The notes under the pieces: generated by a model
The model's database searches: none
What the model was told of the DNA's origin: nothing
What the model saw: only the letters and a program-made list of their open reading frames with translations
NCBI RefSeq assembly: GCF_036711975.1
Contig: NC_091966.1
Span: 9,245,501-9,309,500, forward strand
DNA: 64,000 bases
Direction of reading: 5' to 3'
Source of the DNA: Onthophagus taurus
Lineage: Eukaryota > Arthropoda > Insecta > Coleoptera > Scarabaeidae
Position numbers and translations under genes: made by a program
Shown: positions 48,842-60,664 of the stretch, piece after piece
Position numbering within the stretch: position 1 is the stretch's first letter
How the letters are laid out: each line of letters starts with the position of its first letter

Positions 48842-50560
48842 AATAAATCAATTGCATTATATTTTATTGGTTTTTTATCAATTCCATTCACATAAACTCA
48901 TGTGGGATAGATGTGTATTTTTATATGGCACGTATACATTAATATTATTGTTTAACTTATAGTTCCATTTTATAAATGATAAAAAATGATTCTTTTCATA
49001 CAAATGCATACAATTCTACTATGAAAAATGGATTATTTGTACATAAGATTTAACTTAAAATAAAGCCACCTTATTCGCTCAAAAGCCACAAATACAGACG
49101 ATAACAACAATCTCTGCTGATTGGTCCAGCATTTCCAACACAGCCAATCGGGCTAATTAGTAGCTATTAAATTTGTCGTGAGTCTTATTAATTAATTGTG
49201 ATAAACAGGGTAAGAGTTTAGCATAAAATAGAGCAATGATCAGCCTAGAGTTAGCTGATCATTGATTATCGATTTACATTTGATGAGATAGATACATATA
49301 ATCATGTAATACTTTAGTGGAAAAAGTAACAATGAGGAATCATATAAGTTGACAGGATCGTTACAAGAACAGTCTTAAGCCCTGGTCGCCGGTGCCAATA
49401 ATGGTTGCTTCAAAAGCTTCGTTAAAATACCCTGGAGATAATAATAAGACTCATTACTAGACTCTATGACAACCACCTCTATAACATGAGACTTGTTAAC
49501 AACTCTATAACATCAAGAAAGTTGAGAGATAGTAATTCCTATTTCAATGTCCTGCTCTATATAACTTAAGATTTACGTACATCAGAGATAAATGGCCGAA
49601 CATTAATTGAACCTGGGGTACGTTTCTGAGTTGCCCTTTGGAAAATCCTTATCCTGCTTAATATAACCGGAATTTAATCAAACCGCGATATACAAGAGGC
49701 CTAAATGATGATAAATACAACGTCCGCAACCTAGATGTCAATTACGAATAATTAAAACTGAATTTTATCAAAAATCAATTTTCTATTGAGATCAGTAATT
49801 ATTAAATTTGCCAACTTTACGCTTGTTATTGTTGGACAGAGATGTCATTAAAGCTGATTTTTATTACGAATACAAGAACGCATAAAACTACACATCTAAA
49901 TTAATAAAAAAAATTTATAAACCTTTTTGATGTCCATTACAATCAGTATGTGAAAAAGAGAACCATTTTACTTTTGTAATTAAAAGCTTTATTGATTACT
50001 ACAAATTAACTATGTAGATTAATTGCTTGCACAGAGAAGATAATAAAATATTTAATCTTGTTTTAATGCCACGAGAACAAATTTTTAATTTCCTCTAAGT
50101 TGACCACATTTTTCGTATAACTTAAGCTTAAACATGAATAATTAGTATCAGAAAGGACAAAACAATATTTTAAAAAACAAATAATAATTGAGTAATAAAA
50201 TATCGCAATAAGAAGTATTTCAAAACAATATAATGGATATGTACAGTTTTATAATAAAACTTTAAAAAGATCGTATCTCAAGAACTAATGGAGATATAGT
50301 ACTATATATCATTTTAAAGGTAATTTAATGTAGTTTTAATTCATGAAATATAAATATTAGATTTTGATCTGGTTACCATAAATTACTACTTTATAAATTT
50401 ACAAATAGAAATATGCTTATTAGTTTATTTTCAAATCTATTAATTAAATTAAATAACAATCTCATTAAATTTTTTAATGATATTAATCAATGATATAATT
50501 ACACAATTCATTACGAAAGTACAACCTTAAATAAATTTAGAGCGTAAACTGTTGCATCAC
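48842..50560. repeat. Intergenic copy B of the tandem duplication
   Basis: Second copy of the 46,553-48,060 intergenic DNA with small insertions and deletions. It reaches the promoter of gene 3, which differs from that of gene 2 by only a few bases (CTGAATTTGAATATATAAAC in both). Confidence 0.8.
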
Positions 50561-50586
50561 CAAGGCGTGTGCTCGCTGAATTTGAA

Positions 50587-50594
50587 TATATAAA
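50587..50594 (+). promoter_or_regulatory. TATA box of cuticle gene 3
   Basis: TATATAAA, preceded by GGCGTGTGCTCGCTGAATTT, 79 bp before the ATG. Confidence 0.75.
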
Positions 50595-50665
50595 CCCAAT
50601 CCTTCCCAACTACATCATACACAAACCGACACTCACCCGAACAACAGCAACGAACATTTCATAAA

Positions 50666-51248
50666 ATGGCTTTTAAGGTAATAACTTAATACACATCAGC
50701 AAATGATAACATATTTATTTCAAAAATCAAAACAATTCTATTTGCAGTTCACCATTTTAGCTGCTTTAATCGCAGTGTCTTCCGCCGGAGTTCTTCCTGG
50801 TGCGTACCCAGCTCATTATGCTGCCCCAGTTTACGCCGCCCCAATAGCTAAAGTAGCAGCACCAGTATACGCTAAAGCTGTAGCTCCAGAACCATACGAT
50901 GCTCATCCACAATACAATTTCAACTATGATGTTCATGATGCCCACACTGGAGATGTTAAAAGCCAACAAGAAGTTCGCGATGGTGATGTAGTTAAAGGAG
51001 CTTACTCTTTCATCGAGTCTGACGGATCTAGACGTGTTGTTGAATACACTTCTGACCCACACAACGGATTCAACGCTGTTGTCCGTAGAGAAGAAGGTGC
51101 TGCCCATCCTACTGGTCCAGCTGCCGCTCCAGCTTATGCTAAAGTAGCAGCACCAGTTTATGCTAAAGTTGCTGCTCCAGTCTATGCTGCCCCCATTGCT
51201 AAAGTTGCTGCTTACCCCGGTTATGCATCCCATGGATATTACCATTAA
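50666..51248 (+). CDS. RR-2 cuticle protein 3
   Basis: Exons 50666-50677 (MAFK) and 50748-51248, with a 70-bp intron; 170 residues. The intron is open in frame, so a naive reading adds a false N-terminus [11 protein letters not shown]; the MAFK exon with its GT-AG junctions is preferred because all seven genes share it. The RR-2 domain keeps the more typical [16 protein letters not shown], where the other genes have PEHGFNAVV. The C-terminal repeats are [26 protein letters not shown] lies at 51297-51302. Predicted role: secreted chitin-binding cuticle protein. Confidence 0.95.
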
Positions 51249-51302
51249 TAAGATCGTAGTATAGAATTTGATATTGTGAATTATTATTATTTATTTAATA
51301 AA

Positions 51303-52770
51303 TATTAAAAATAAATTTATTGCGTTATAAATTACCAATACAAGCCCAGCAAAAGATTATTCTCAAAAGTTCATCTAGTTCAATTGCTATCGGGATGCAA
51401 TGATTTTATAGAAAATTTAATAATTTTCAGTTTGATATTTCGGCACAATTTCATTTGCTCACTTGAAATCAAATCACGTAATTGGTACCAATTTCATCTA
51501 TCAGTGCATATTACTTTACTAATTTAAGGATTTCCTTGGATTTCTGGTGCTGCGTATAAGCGAATGAATTATTCCCACTGGAGTTGGGATGGAAAAGCAT
51601 TGAAAAGTTCGTAAACAGGCGAAATTCAAAGTATTTAGTTATTTCAAATTCTTTATGAATGCAATATATTATCACCATGGCGTCACAGTCTTTATATTCA
51701 AATGATATTTGATATCTACAACGATGTTTCTATGTCAGATGTAATACATAAAGGTCTCGGTGATTTTTGGAGTTGCATTCAACCTGCTGAATGTTTGTCC
51801 AATAAACAACATTATTTAGCATCAGCTATTACTATAAGTGTTGAAAAATAAATCTCTTCGCTTCAGATTACCTCATGGTTTGGATGAGGTCAAAAGCTCA
51901 TCAGAGCATTTCACGTGAAAGACTGAAACGAATGAACGGACAGATTGAGTTCGGGAATCAGTCGCACTTAACTTTGGGGGTCCCTCAAGTAGCCTATTAC
52001 CCGATTCCTAACCAACCATGAACGATTCACAAAATGTGTTTACATTATTGGAACAGCTGATAGCACAGGGCGACAGTACACCAAAATACCTTCTTTTTCT
52101 ACTGAAAAAGATTACGATAGGCGAGACTTTAACTGCTTACGGGACTCGAGCCCATAGAATGGGCATGAAACCCTAGTTGTCGTCAGAATGTTCATTGTTA
52201 AGAAAATTTTAAAATGAAATCTACACATGAAATGGAATCGATGGCGAACTTCAACGGAAATGTTTCAAAAGTATATAGAGCTTCCTTTAGTTTCATAAGA
52301 TCGTGGACTTGCGAATGTCCATTATGTCCATAATTATTGGAAGAAGAAATGGTGTCTACACTTTTTACTGTTCATTCAGACAGAAAATATGTCAATCTGA
52401 ATACGAAGTAAATATCAGCACTAAAAAAAATTATCGACTTAACACTGTTCGAATCGTTTTAATTATTTAATAGTTTATTTCAATGTAGTTTCATTATAGT
52501 GATATAAATTTAAAATATTTCATTTAATTTAAAAGCATTCAAAATTTAAAAAATCAATAGGTATAATAATATTTTAGCGAGAAATGTTTAGTCGAACTGA
52601 TATTCGTTGCTAAACTATTTATTTGATAACTATCGATTTTAATAAAATTTCTTAGTATATCATTTCAAGTTAGATATTATTTTAGGTATTGAAAATACCA
52701 ACATAACGTTATATTTTTTGTTACCCAATTTTGAAACAATCACACAATTTTTTATGTAAGTATACATTCT
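51303..52770. other. Intergenic DNA between cuticle genes 3 and 4
   Basis: AT-rich. It is not similar to the duplicated intergenic DNA on its left. 51,840-52,200 has a more complex composition but no recognisable protein. Confidence 0.5.
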
Positions 52771-52803
52771 AGCCTAGACCCCTTAAATAAAGAAAGAAAA
52801 AGT
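52771..52803 (+). promoter_or_regulatory. Shared upstream block (gene 4)
   Basis: AGCCTAGACCCCTTAAATAA, then AGAAAGAAAAAGT. It is the same motif as upstream of gene 1, here 54 bp before the TATA box. Confidence 0.6.
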
Positions 52804-52857
52804 AAGATTAGAGTGTCTACCTTGGGAGGAGAGGGGCGTGTACTCGCCGAATTTGGA

Positions 52858-52865
52858 TATATAAT
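52858..52865 (+). promoter_or_regulatory. TATA box of cuticle gene 4
   Basis: TATATAAT, preceded by GGCGTGTACTCGCCGAATTT, 79 bp before the ATG. Confidence 0.7.
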
Positions 52866-52936
52866 CCCAAACCTTCACAGTTAAATCATTCTCAAACCAA
52901 CAACCACGAGAACAACATCAATCACCTTCCAATAAA

Positions 52937-53505
52937 ATGGCTTTCAAGGTAACAAATTGAAATTTCAACGAATCATGTATTTACCAAACATATTATATTT
53001 TCAGTTCACCATATTAGCTGCTTTAATTGCAGTCTCTTCCGCCGGAGTTCTCCCAGCTGCATACCCAGCTCATTATGCCGCCCCAGTTTACGCAGCCCCC
53101 ATAGCCAAAGTAGCAGCACCAGTATATGCTAAAGCCGTAGCTCCAGAACCATACGATGCTCATCCACAATACAACTTCAATTACGATGTTCATGACGATC
53201 ATACTGGAGATGTGAAAAGCCAACAAGAAGTTCGTGATGGAGATGTTGTTAAAGGATCTTACTCTTTCATCGAATCTGATGGTGCTAGACGTGTTGTTGA
53301 GTACACTTCTGACCCCGAACACGGATTCAACGCTGTAGTCCACAGGGAAGAAGGAGCTGCTCACCCAACTGGACCCGCAGCCGCTCCAGCTTATGGTAAA
53401 GTAGCAGCACCAGTTTATGCTAAAGTTGCTGCTCCAGTCTATGCTGCTCCCGTAGCTAAAGTTGCTGCTTATCCCGGATATTCATCTCATGGTTATTATC
53501 ATTAA
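52937..53505 (+). CDS. RR-2 cuticle protein 4
   Basis: Exons 52937-52948 (MAFK) and 53005-53505, with a 56-bp intron; 170 residues. As in gene 3, the intron is open and would falsely extend the frame upstream. Signal peptide to [23 protein letters not shown] repeats; RR-2 domain with [39 protein letters not shown] and [13 protein letters not shown]-terminal [20 protein letters not shown] and the end SSHGYYH. AATAAA lies at 53560-53565. It is the last + strand gene of the cluster; the next genes face it tail to tail. Confidence 0.95.
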
Positions 53506-53759
53506 TAAGATTGTAGTCTAAAATTTGAATTCGTAAATGTGTTATTTATTTATTTAATTAATAAAAATAAATTTGTTGCATTATATTTCGGTCGTTTCAA
53601 TTCTATTCAAGTTAAGATAATATAATATCATTGAAGAAATACATAATCGTCTTCAAATGATGAAAATAAAAGTATTAAAGTGCTAATAAATAGTTTCATG
53701 AACGAAGAAGTAGTGTTCTAAGAAATATCTGTATTGGTGAAGTAGCGAAATTACGACTT

Positions 53760-54660
53760 ACGCTTCAAAGCACGTATTGACAAAATGGATGAGGAATAGT
53801 ACACCAGATCCAGCAGTACCCTGTTTGCTGAGAAAGATCTGAATGAGGTTACGCCTAAGATTGTGCTAACAAGTGTGTTGGAAAACAAAGAAACCTTACT
53901 TTTAATCAATGCTTCAATATCTTTCATACTCTTGGAAACTCTCAGTCGTGTTACTGATAGAAAAGTCGAGGATCGATCTGGATCTTAGACAGAAATAGTT
54001 GAGAAGAGACTGATTAATGAAGGCTTTTTTAGCAAAGGCAAATTGACCATGGCCAAAGGCATGGAGAAAAGTGCAAGGCGTTGTAGAAAAAATTACAGAA
54101 GTAATACTTATATAGCCAAGAATGATGACTGAATGTATACTTAAATATTGAGAACGCGTTTAACTCTGCTTCGTGAGAGGTGATTATTCTAGAGTTGGGA
54201 AAAGTGAGGGTGATTTGCTATATCCCATGCTGAGATACCTGGGCGTCTATCTCAATAATGGTACGAAAATCACGTCATATGTTAGAGATACAACCGAAAC
54301 AGCAACTAAAATGACCAACAATCTCCTTAGAGTAAGATGCTAATGCGGTCCTTATATAAGCGGAAGTAATCTTCTGGCATTTCAATCTAATCAACGATAA
54401 AATAATCGCTTTCTAGAAATACGCTTAGTTTCCTCAAAAGTAAACTTGTTGTAAGCGTCACATCAGCACACTTTAGAATATTAAGGAATACTGTTAAGAC
54501 AATTACTGGCAATGAAGGGAAAAAAGAAGGAGATTAACGAGTGTTTATAGGAAGGTGGCAAATGAGATGAAATGAATCGACAGGATAGACAAAGTTTCTT
54601 ATACCAAACGTGAATTACTTCACAACGCAAGGTTTGAGTGGTAATGTAAGGTAAATTCAG
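53760..54660 (+). pseudogene. R1-like non-LTR RT relic
   Basis: The frame at 54,144 reads IENAFNSAS and a stop (R1-clade RT motif NAFNSA). 54,209 onward reads DLLYPMLRYLGVYLNNGTKI, then TSYVRDTTETATKMTNNLLR, matching the YLGVxLDxxxxFxxHV region after the RT core. The upstream part (53,760-54,120) is too decayed to place. It sits between the two oppositely oriented arms of the cuticle cluster. Confidence 0.6.
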
Positions 54661-55121
54661 TGTGTTTTTCATTTAAACTTTGCGATTATCATCAAAGATT
54701 TATTATTAATATTGAAGTCAATTGCTTATTTAATCGTTTTATATTGAATAATTATTATTTTATATTTAACGTTGAAAATGTCAGTGTTAAGTTACCTTTG
54801 TAATAATTAAAATTGTTAAACAACTAGTGTAACACGTTAAAATTGATGTATTCAATAAAATATTTAATAAATATTTTCAATGTTAATACAGAAAATACTG
54901 TATTTTGTTAGTTTAAACTGATAATCGAATATAAAATACCTTGAAAGAGAATTTATAAAAACTATTTTATAAAAACGATTTTTTTGATTTTGGATAGGTT
55001 ATAATACTTTCAAGAAATGTTTATAAAAAAAATAAATGAATGCAATTAATTTTATTCATAAAATAATCAAATAAATAATACTCAAAACATACTAAATAAG
55101 AAATATAAAATATTCAGGTAA
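54661..55121. other. AT-rich intergenic DNA
   Basis: No feature was seen apart from AATAAA-like words that could serve the 3' end of gene 5 on the minus strand. Confidence 0.5.
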
Positions 55122-55827
55122 TTAATGATAATATCCTCTAGATGTGTAACTTGGATATGCAGCTACTTTAGCAACTGGAACTGGTGCGGCTTTAGCTGCA
55201 TAGACAGGGGCAGCAACTTTGGCGATTGGAGCTGCATAGACTGGAGCACTAATTTTGGCAACCGGAGCACCATAAACTGGAGCTGCAACTTTGGCAATTG
55301 GAGCAGCATAAACCGGAGCTGCAACTTTGGCAAATGGAGCAGCTACTTTAGCATAAGCTGGAGCAGCAGCAGGGCCAGTTGGATGAGCAGCACCTTCTTC
55401 TCTGCGGACAACAGCGTTAAATCCGTGTTCCGGGTCAGAGGTATATTCAACAACACGTCTTGCTCCATCAGATTCGATGAAAGAATAGAATCCTTTTACT
55501 ACGTCCCCATCGCGTTCCTCCTGTTGGCTTTTAACGTCCCCGGTGTGTTCGTCGTGAATGTCATAATTGAAACTGTAATGAGGATGAGGATCGTATGGTT
55601 CTGGAGCAACAGTTTTAGAATAAACAGGTGCTACTACTTTGGCTACAGGTGCAGAATATACCGGTGCGGGATAAGGACTATGATAAGGGGCGGGATATGC
55701 AACTGGAACATTTCCAGCGGCACAGACGGCGATGAAAACAGCCAAAATTACGATCTAGAAAAAATTTATATATAATTCAATTAATTAGAGATATATTTAA
55801 AATATAGTTTAATACCTTAATAGCCAT
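55122..55827 (-). CDS. RR-2 cuticle protein 5 (longest member)
   Basis: Minus-strand exons 55816-55827 (MAIK) and 55122-55754, with a 61-bp intron; 214 residues. The signal peptide [17 protein letters not shown] differs from the MAFKFTILAAL form of genes 1-4 and 6. The N-terminal repeat region is [20 protein letters not shown]. The RR-2 domain (about 62-122) has [30 protein letters not shown] and [12 protein letters not shown]. The C-terminus is expanded by about 40 residues, with [20 protein letters not shown] and [11 protein letters not shown], and ends SRGYYH. It is the most diverged gene of the set. Predicted role: secreted chitin-binding cuticle protein. Confidence 0.95.
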
Positions 55828-55915
55828 GTTTAATTGTTGTTATGAATTTGAACTGTAAAGATGTTGTTCGTTAAAACTTAGCGAATTGACTATGAATTGC
55901 ATTCGGCGATTTCGG

Positions 55916-55923
55916 TTTATATA
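55916..55923 (-). promoter_or_regulatory. TATA box of cuticle gene 5
   Basis: TATATAAA on the minus strand, about 89 bp before the ATG. The GTGTACTCGC block is not recognisable here. Confidence 0.7.
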
Positions 55924-55980
55924 TCATTTCTACCTCCCTATTAATTATCGTTGGACAATGTTAATAATTTGCGTAATACC

Positions 55981-56011
55981 TTTCTTTTTCACCTAAGGGT
56001 CTAGGTTAGGC
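55981..56011 (-). promoter_or_regulatory. Shared upstream block (gene 5)
   Basis: The minus strand reads GCCTAACCTAGACCCTTAGG, then TGAAAAAGAAA. Its distance to the TATA box is 57 bp. Confidence 0.6.
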
Positions 56012-56469
56012 TCTTACATGAAGTATCTATTGTGCAAGTACGTTACTCTACGCGGTGTTCTAAATATTGTTGAATTACGCAACTGTAATTCCACATTTCT
56101 CTATGGCTATGTCATTCAAATTCTATAAAAAAAATCGTTAATAATAACCGGGTAATCAAATGAGTTCCGTTCAATAAAAGATATTGACAGTTATCTTAAT
56201 TAACACATTATCTCATAATTGTAGATCTTATTAGGTGGTTACAAAATATTTTTAATTTTGTTATAAAAGAATTTCGAAACTAAAATTTTATTACAAGAAG
56301 CATTGATATAAAAAGGTGCCTTATTTATTATTAAACTTCGTAAAGTAATTACGATAATTAAAACATTTTAGCACAACAATTAAATAATTTTATAATAAAA
56401 TTAGTAAAAGAGTAAAAAACAGATTTAGTAATAAATCTTGCAATGCTTATTCACTAATGAATATTTGCG
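56012..56469. other. AT-rich intergenic DNA
   Basis: Nothing recognisable. Confidence 0.5.
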
Positions 56470-57830
56470 ATCACATTTTCCATTTCTTCTTTATTCCTCG
56501 TAGTCGTCATTATCGTACATTTCGGAGCCAGGACATCTTATTCCTCAATTATTAATTGGAGATAATTGTATTTGTCATGTAGCAGAACATGTCCCAAACA
56601 TGCAGTTTTTCTCTTTTTAATTGTGATAAATAGTTTGCGTTCTTTGTTTATTCGAGTTAGTATTTTTTCATTTGTTACTTTGGCACTCCAAGGGATTTTT
56701 ATTATTATGAAGTATGTCCCCATTTTGAATCCTTCCACTTTATTTAAATACGTTATATTTACGTAATATTTCATACACCTCAATTTGAAGTTTATGTTGT
56801 CTCTCTCAAGAATTTTTGAAATGCCTGCTTAACTTCTTCTATCCGGATTAATTTCGTTGTCCAATGTCCAATTTTTAGACAGATGTCTCCAGGTATTTCA
56901 ATTTGTCTACCCTTTCTATGTCACTGACTGTTAGTTCGGCATTTTCGAATGCTCCTTGGAAGGTTCCTTGTTATTATCATGAATTTAGTCTTCTTATTGT
57001 TCATATTCATGCCCATTCATCTGTTGCCAGCAATCAAGAACGTATCATCGGCGTATCGGATGTTGTTAATCCAAACACCATTAACTTTAATACCAATCTC
57101 AGCATCATCAAGTGCTTCTCGAAATACTACCTCTGTGTAGAGATTAAACAAGACAGAACGTATTTGTGGCATACTACCCTTCTGATCGGAATGCTGTTAG
57201 AAAGATTATTGTCGAATTACAGTCTGACACAGTCCTTCTCGTCTATGTTTAAGTTCTTGACAATCTGCATGAGTTTGCCATGTTATACTTGGTCAAATGC
57301 GTTTTCCTAGTACAGGAAGCAGAAGCTAATGTCTTTTGAACCAACACGTTAACGGCCTTATCGCTTTTCTTATGCCTATTCTCTGTATGAAGCCAAACTG
57401 GGAATCACCATGTTCCTTCCACATTTTTTATATATACGTTGATGAATTATTTTAAGGAAGATTTTTAGGGTATGATTCATAAGGTTAATAATTTGATATT
57501 GTTCACAAGTTCAGGCCCTGTTTACATTAGGTAGTATGATAAAGATAGATTCTAACAATTATTAGTAACCAATATCATAAATTATGTTACATATTTGACA
57601 TAAAGTGACAATTCTACTTTCATCTACAAGTTTCAAAATTTCTCATGAAATTTCATCCGAGCTTGATGTTTTATGATTTTTCGAGTTTTAGATTGCTTGT
57701 TTTATCTTCTCCCTAGACATAGCATGACATATCATGCATTCGTTGTTTTCAAACCTCCTTGTGAGCTTGTTTCCGAATAGTTTTTCAATGCATTTTTCCC
57801 AAACTTTGATTTTCTGTTGAGTATCAAAAA
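56470..57830 (-). pseudogene. Non-LTR reverse transcriptase relic
   Basis: On the minus strand the frames give LFNLYTEVVFREALDDAEIG, IKVNGVWINNIRYADDT (about 57,045-57,075, catalytic YADD), then GRQIEIPGDICLKIG, IPWSAKVTNEKILTRINKER and TIKKRKTACLGHVLLHDKYN. The order RT core, thumb, then GHVLRHDKY matches a common insect non-LTR ORF2. Stops and frameshifts break it. The 57,310-57,830 part is weak. Confidence 0.8.
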
Positions 57831-58288
57831 CTTCCAAGATAATTAAGAGAAACGAAACGGATGCGAATATTAAAAAATATACATATCTGTTTTCATATTG
57901 CCTGTTAGGCTTTCACTGAACTTGGTATTCAAATCAAAAAAGATTTTTGAAAAGAACTGTTTTAGGTTCAGGTATTTATATAGAAAAAGAAATAAATAAA
58001 TAAAAGGTAAATATATAAAATATAATGATAATAGAGTCTATAATCACAAAAGAATTACATTTATAGTCCAAAAGTTAAAAAAAAAATACAAATGCATCTT
58101 CTGTGTCGTCATTGTTGATGCAGACAACAATGAAATTATAACATCTTAATTACTCAAGAGTAAGTTATTATCTCTTATTATTAGAAGAAAAATGTTTAAA
58201 AGAAAAACAAAAATATAATGCAATACATTCTTTTATTTCAAAATAAATAAATAACATTCACAATTTCAAATTCTACACTATAATTTTA
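57831..58288. other. AT-rich intergenic DNA and 3' UTR of gene 6
   Basis: A minus-strand AATAAA-type signal lies around 58,240-58,250, just past the stop codon of gene 6. Nothing else was seen. Confidence 0.5.
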
Positions 58289-58864
58289 TTAATGGTAATA
58301 TCCATGGGATGCATAACCGGGATAAGCAGCTACTTTAGCTACAGGTGCAGCATAAACTGGAGCAGCAACTTTAGCAATTGGAGCAGCATAAACTGGAGCG
58401 GCTACTTTAGCATAAGCTGGAGCAGCAGCGGGACCAGTTGGATGAGCAGCGCCTTCTTGTCTTTGAACAACAGCGTTGAATCCGTGTTCTGGGTCGGAAG
58501 TGTACTCAACAACACGTCTAGCACCATCAGATTCAATGAAAGAATAAGCTCCTTTTACTACATCTCCATCACGAACTTCTTGTTGGCTTTTCACGTCTCC
58601 AGTATGATCGTCATGAACATCGTAATTAAAGTTGTATTGTGGGTGAGCATCGTATGGTTCGGGAGCTACGGCTTTAGCATATACTGGAGCTGCTACTTTG
58701 GCTATGGGGGCTGCGTAAACTGGGGCTGCATAATGAGCTGGATATGCAGCAGGAACAACTCCAGCGGAAGAAACTGCGATTAAAGCAGCTAAGATGGTGA
58801 ACTAAAAGTAATTTATAATTATTTCTTAGTTTAGTTTATTTTTATTTGTTACCTTGAAAGCCAT
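58289..58864 (-). CDS. RR-2 cuticle protein 6
   Basis: Minus-strand exons 58853-58864 (MAFK) and 58289-58801, with a 51-bp intron; 174 residues. Signal peptide [17 protein letters not shown] then [10 protein letters not shown]. The RR-2 domain has [39 protein letters not shown] and [12 protein letters not shown]. The C-terminal repeats end [13 protein letters not shown]. It is closest to genes 1 and 4 although it lies on the opposite strand, so the two arms of the cluster share recent ancestry or exchange sequence. Predicted role: secreted chitin-binding cuticle protein. Confidence 0.95.
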
Positions 58865-58946
58865 TTTAACTTTAATTTGTTGATAATGTCTTGATGTTGT
58901 TCTTGTAAGTGTTGGTTTGAGTATACTTCATCTTCGGCGGTTCGAG

Positions 58947-58954
58947 TTTATATA
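58947..58954 (-). promoter_or_regulatory. TATA box of cuticle gene 6
   Basis: TATATAAA on the minus strand, preceded by GGTGTGTACTCGCCAAATTT as in genes 1-4. Confidence 0.75.
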
Positions 58955-59010
58955 TGCAAATTTGGCGAGTACACACCCTGGTGAAACAAGATAGACAACG
59001 CTCTAATTTC

Positions 59011-59045
59011 ACTTTTTCTTTCATTACTTAGAGGTCTAGGTTAGG
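59011..59045 (-). promoter_or_regulatory. Shared upstream block (gene 6)
   Basis: The minus strand reads CCTAACCTAGACCTCTAAGT, then AATGAAAGAAAAAGT, 56 bp before the TATA box. Confidence 0.6.
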
Positions 59046-60664
59046 TAGTGTATATGTACATAAATAATTACGTAAGTTTACTTCTAAAAATGTGGACGTA
59101 ATCGAAAGTATTCGAAAAAGTAAAATTATGAACAAGTGATTTTTCAACATTTTTTTAAAATTAAAAAAAAAAACATACAAACCTTCAACAGCTGAAGTTA
59201 TTCTAAGAATTATTTATCGAATAGATTTTGAATTATCTTCAAACAAGCTGCCTTTCATTTGATCGTCCTTTGACTTTGATCGTATACATACATTTAGCGA
59301 ATAGGACAATACATAGACATGCAATCATAAATAAAAGATCAAAATCGATTTAGTAGTTCGATTAAACATTTCGTGGAAAACGTTTTGCGCTCATCATTGT
59401 TTGTTAAATTTATATTATTGGGGTTTTAAAAGTGATATCTTATCTTAACAACTTATTGAGATGTCAGGATGATTTAAAACCATTCTGTAGTAAATTTAAT
59501 CCAGTTTCAACACACCAAACATATTTCGTCCGTTCCAATAAATCCCGATCGTACGATATTTTAAATTCAATTCTGTAACTTTAGAGGTTACAAATGCAAT
59601 TTACAGCATCGTATCTGAAGAACGAATTATGATATCATCAAGAAGTAATAATCATAAAGAAAATATATCGAATATGTAATTAGTTAAATATAGTTTTTTA
59701 TTTCTACAAATTTCGACATTATGATTTATTTTAGTTAATTTTTATAAGTTAAATTTATAAATATCTATTTTGAAAAAACCATATCTCATAAGTTATTAAG
59801 TTGTCAAAATTCTACTGATTGTGAGTGATTTTTAAGGTTAAATGATACAAATGCAATTTGTTACATTGTCCATTAAAAAGAAAATTTAAATAATGGTAGA
59901 ATCATATTATCATGTTAATCAATGTTAAGAATCATATCTCTATTTCTGTAAGTTTGGACGTTAAGACTTTTTAATTCATCTTTTTATACACACAGTATTG
60001 AAAGCCGGGTATTTCCTCAGGAAATAAGTAAGCCACGTCTTTTTAAAGTTTATCAATTATATTGTCAAGCAACTTCAAAAGAACTTCCAATTCTCACACC
60101 TTAATTTTAAAAATTTTTACCGAGCAATTGGTATCATTTTGTTGATTCAAACGCCCCACTGCATTAAAATACAAGAATTAGCAATTCCTTATTCCTACTT
60201 TGCTATCTTTAGAAAGAATATTTTTGGATCCTGAAATAATATAGATCAAACTAATTTCAAAAATGTTTTTCTTTAAATAATCTTCGAAACTAAGATTCCT
60301 AATTGTAAAGATTTGTCTCATTTTGTGGAAATAACTGATGTCAATCCTCAACCACCAGCAAAAATAATCTAGAATCTTTAGGAGTCACAGTACAAGAATC
60401 ACATACTTTTCAATCACACTTTAAGAGACTGAATTGTTTTTGATAAAGATTCGTTCCATAGTTACGAAACTAGTGGACAACAGGAAAATAATTTGATAAT
60501 AATGGAGAAGTAAAATCAAACTTCAAGTGCAAGTCAAACCAATAATATCATTAAACTGTAAATCCCTCAAATAAAACAAGAAAATATAATGCAATTGATA
60601 TATATTTCTAATTAAATAAATAAATAACACATTAACAATTTGATATTCCATACAACAATCTCAT
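59046..60664. other. Intergenic DNA between cuticle genes 6 and 7
   Basis: AT-rich with no recognised gene. A minus-strand poly(A) signal region for gene 7 lies near 60,600-60,625. Confidence 0.5.

Noticed and set aside
50703-50747. Upstream start giving gene 3 the N-terminus [11 protein letters not shown] (and [12 protein letters not shown] for gene 4)
   Set aside because: This is intron sequence that happens to be open. The MAFK exon with GT-AG junctions, shared by the family, gives a proper signal peptide.
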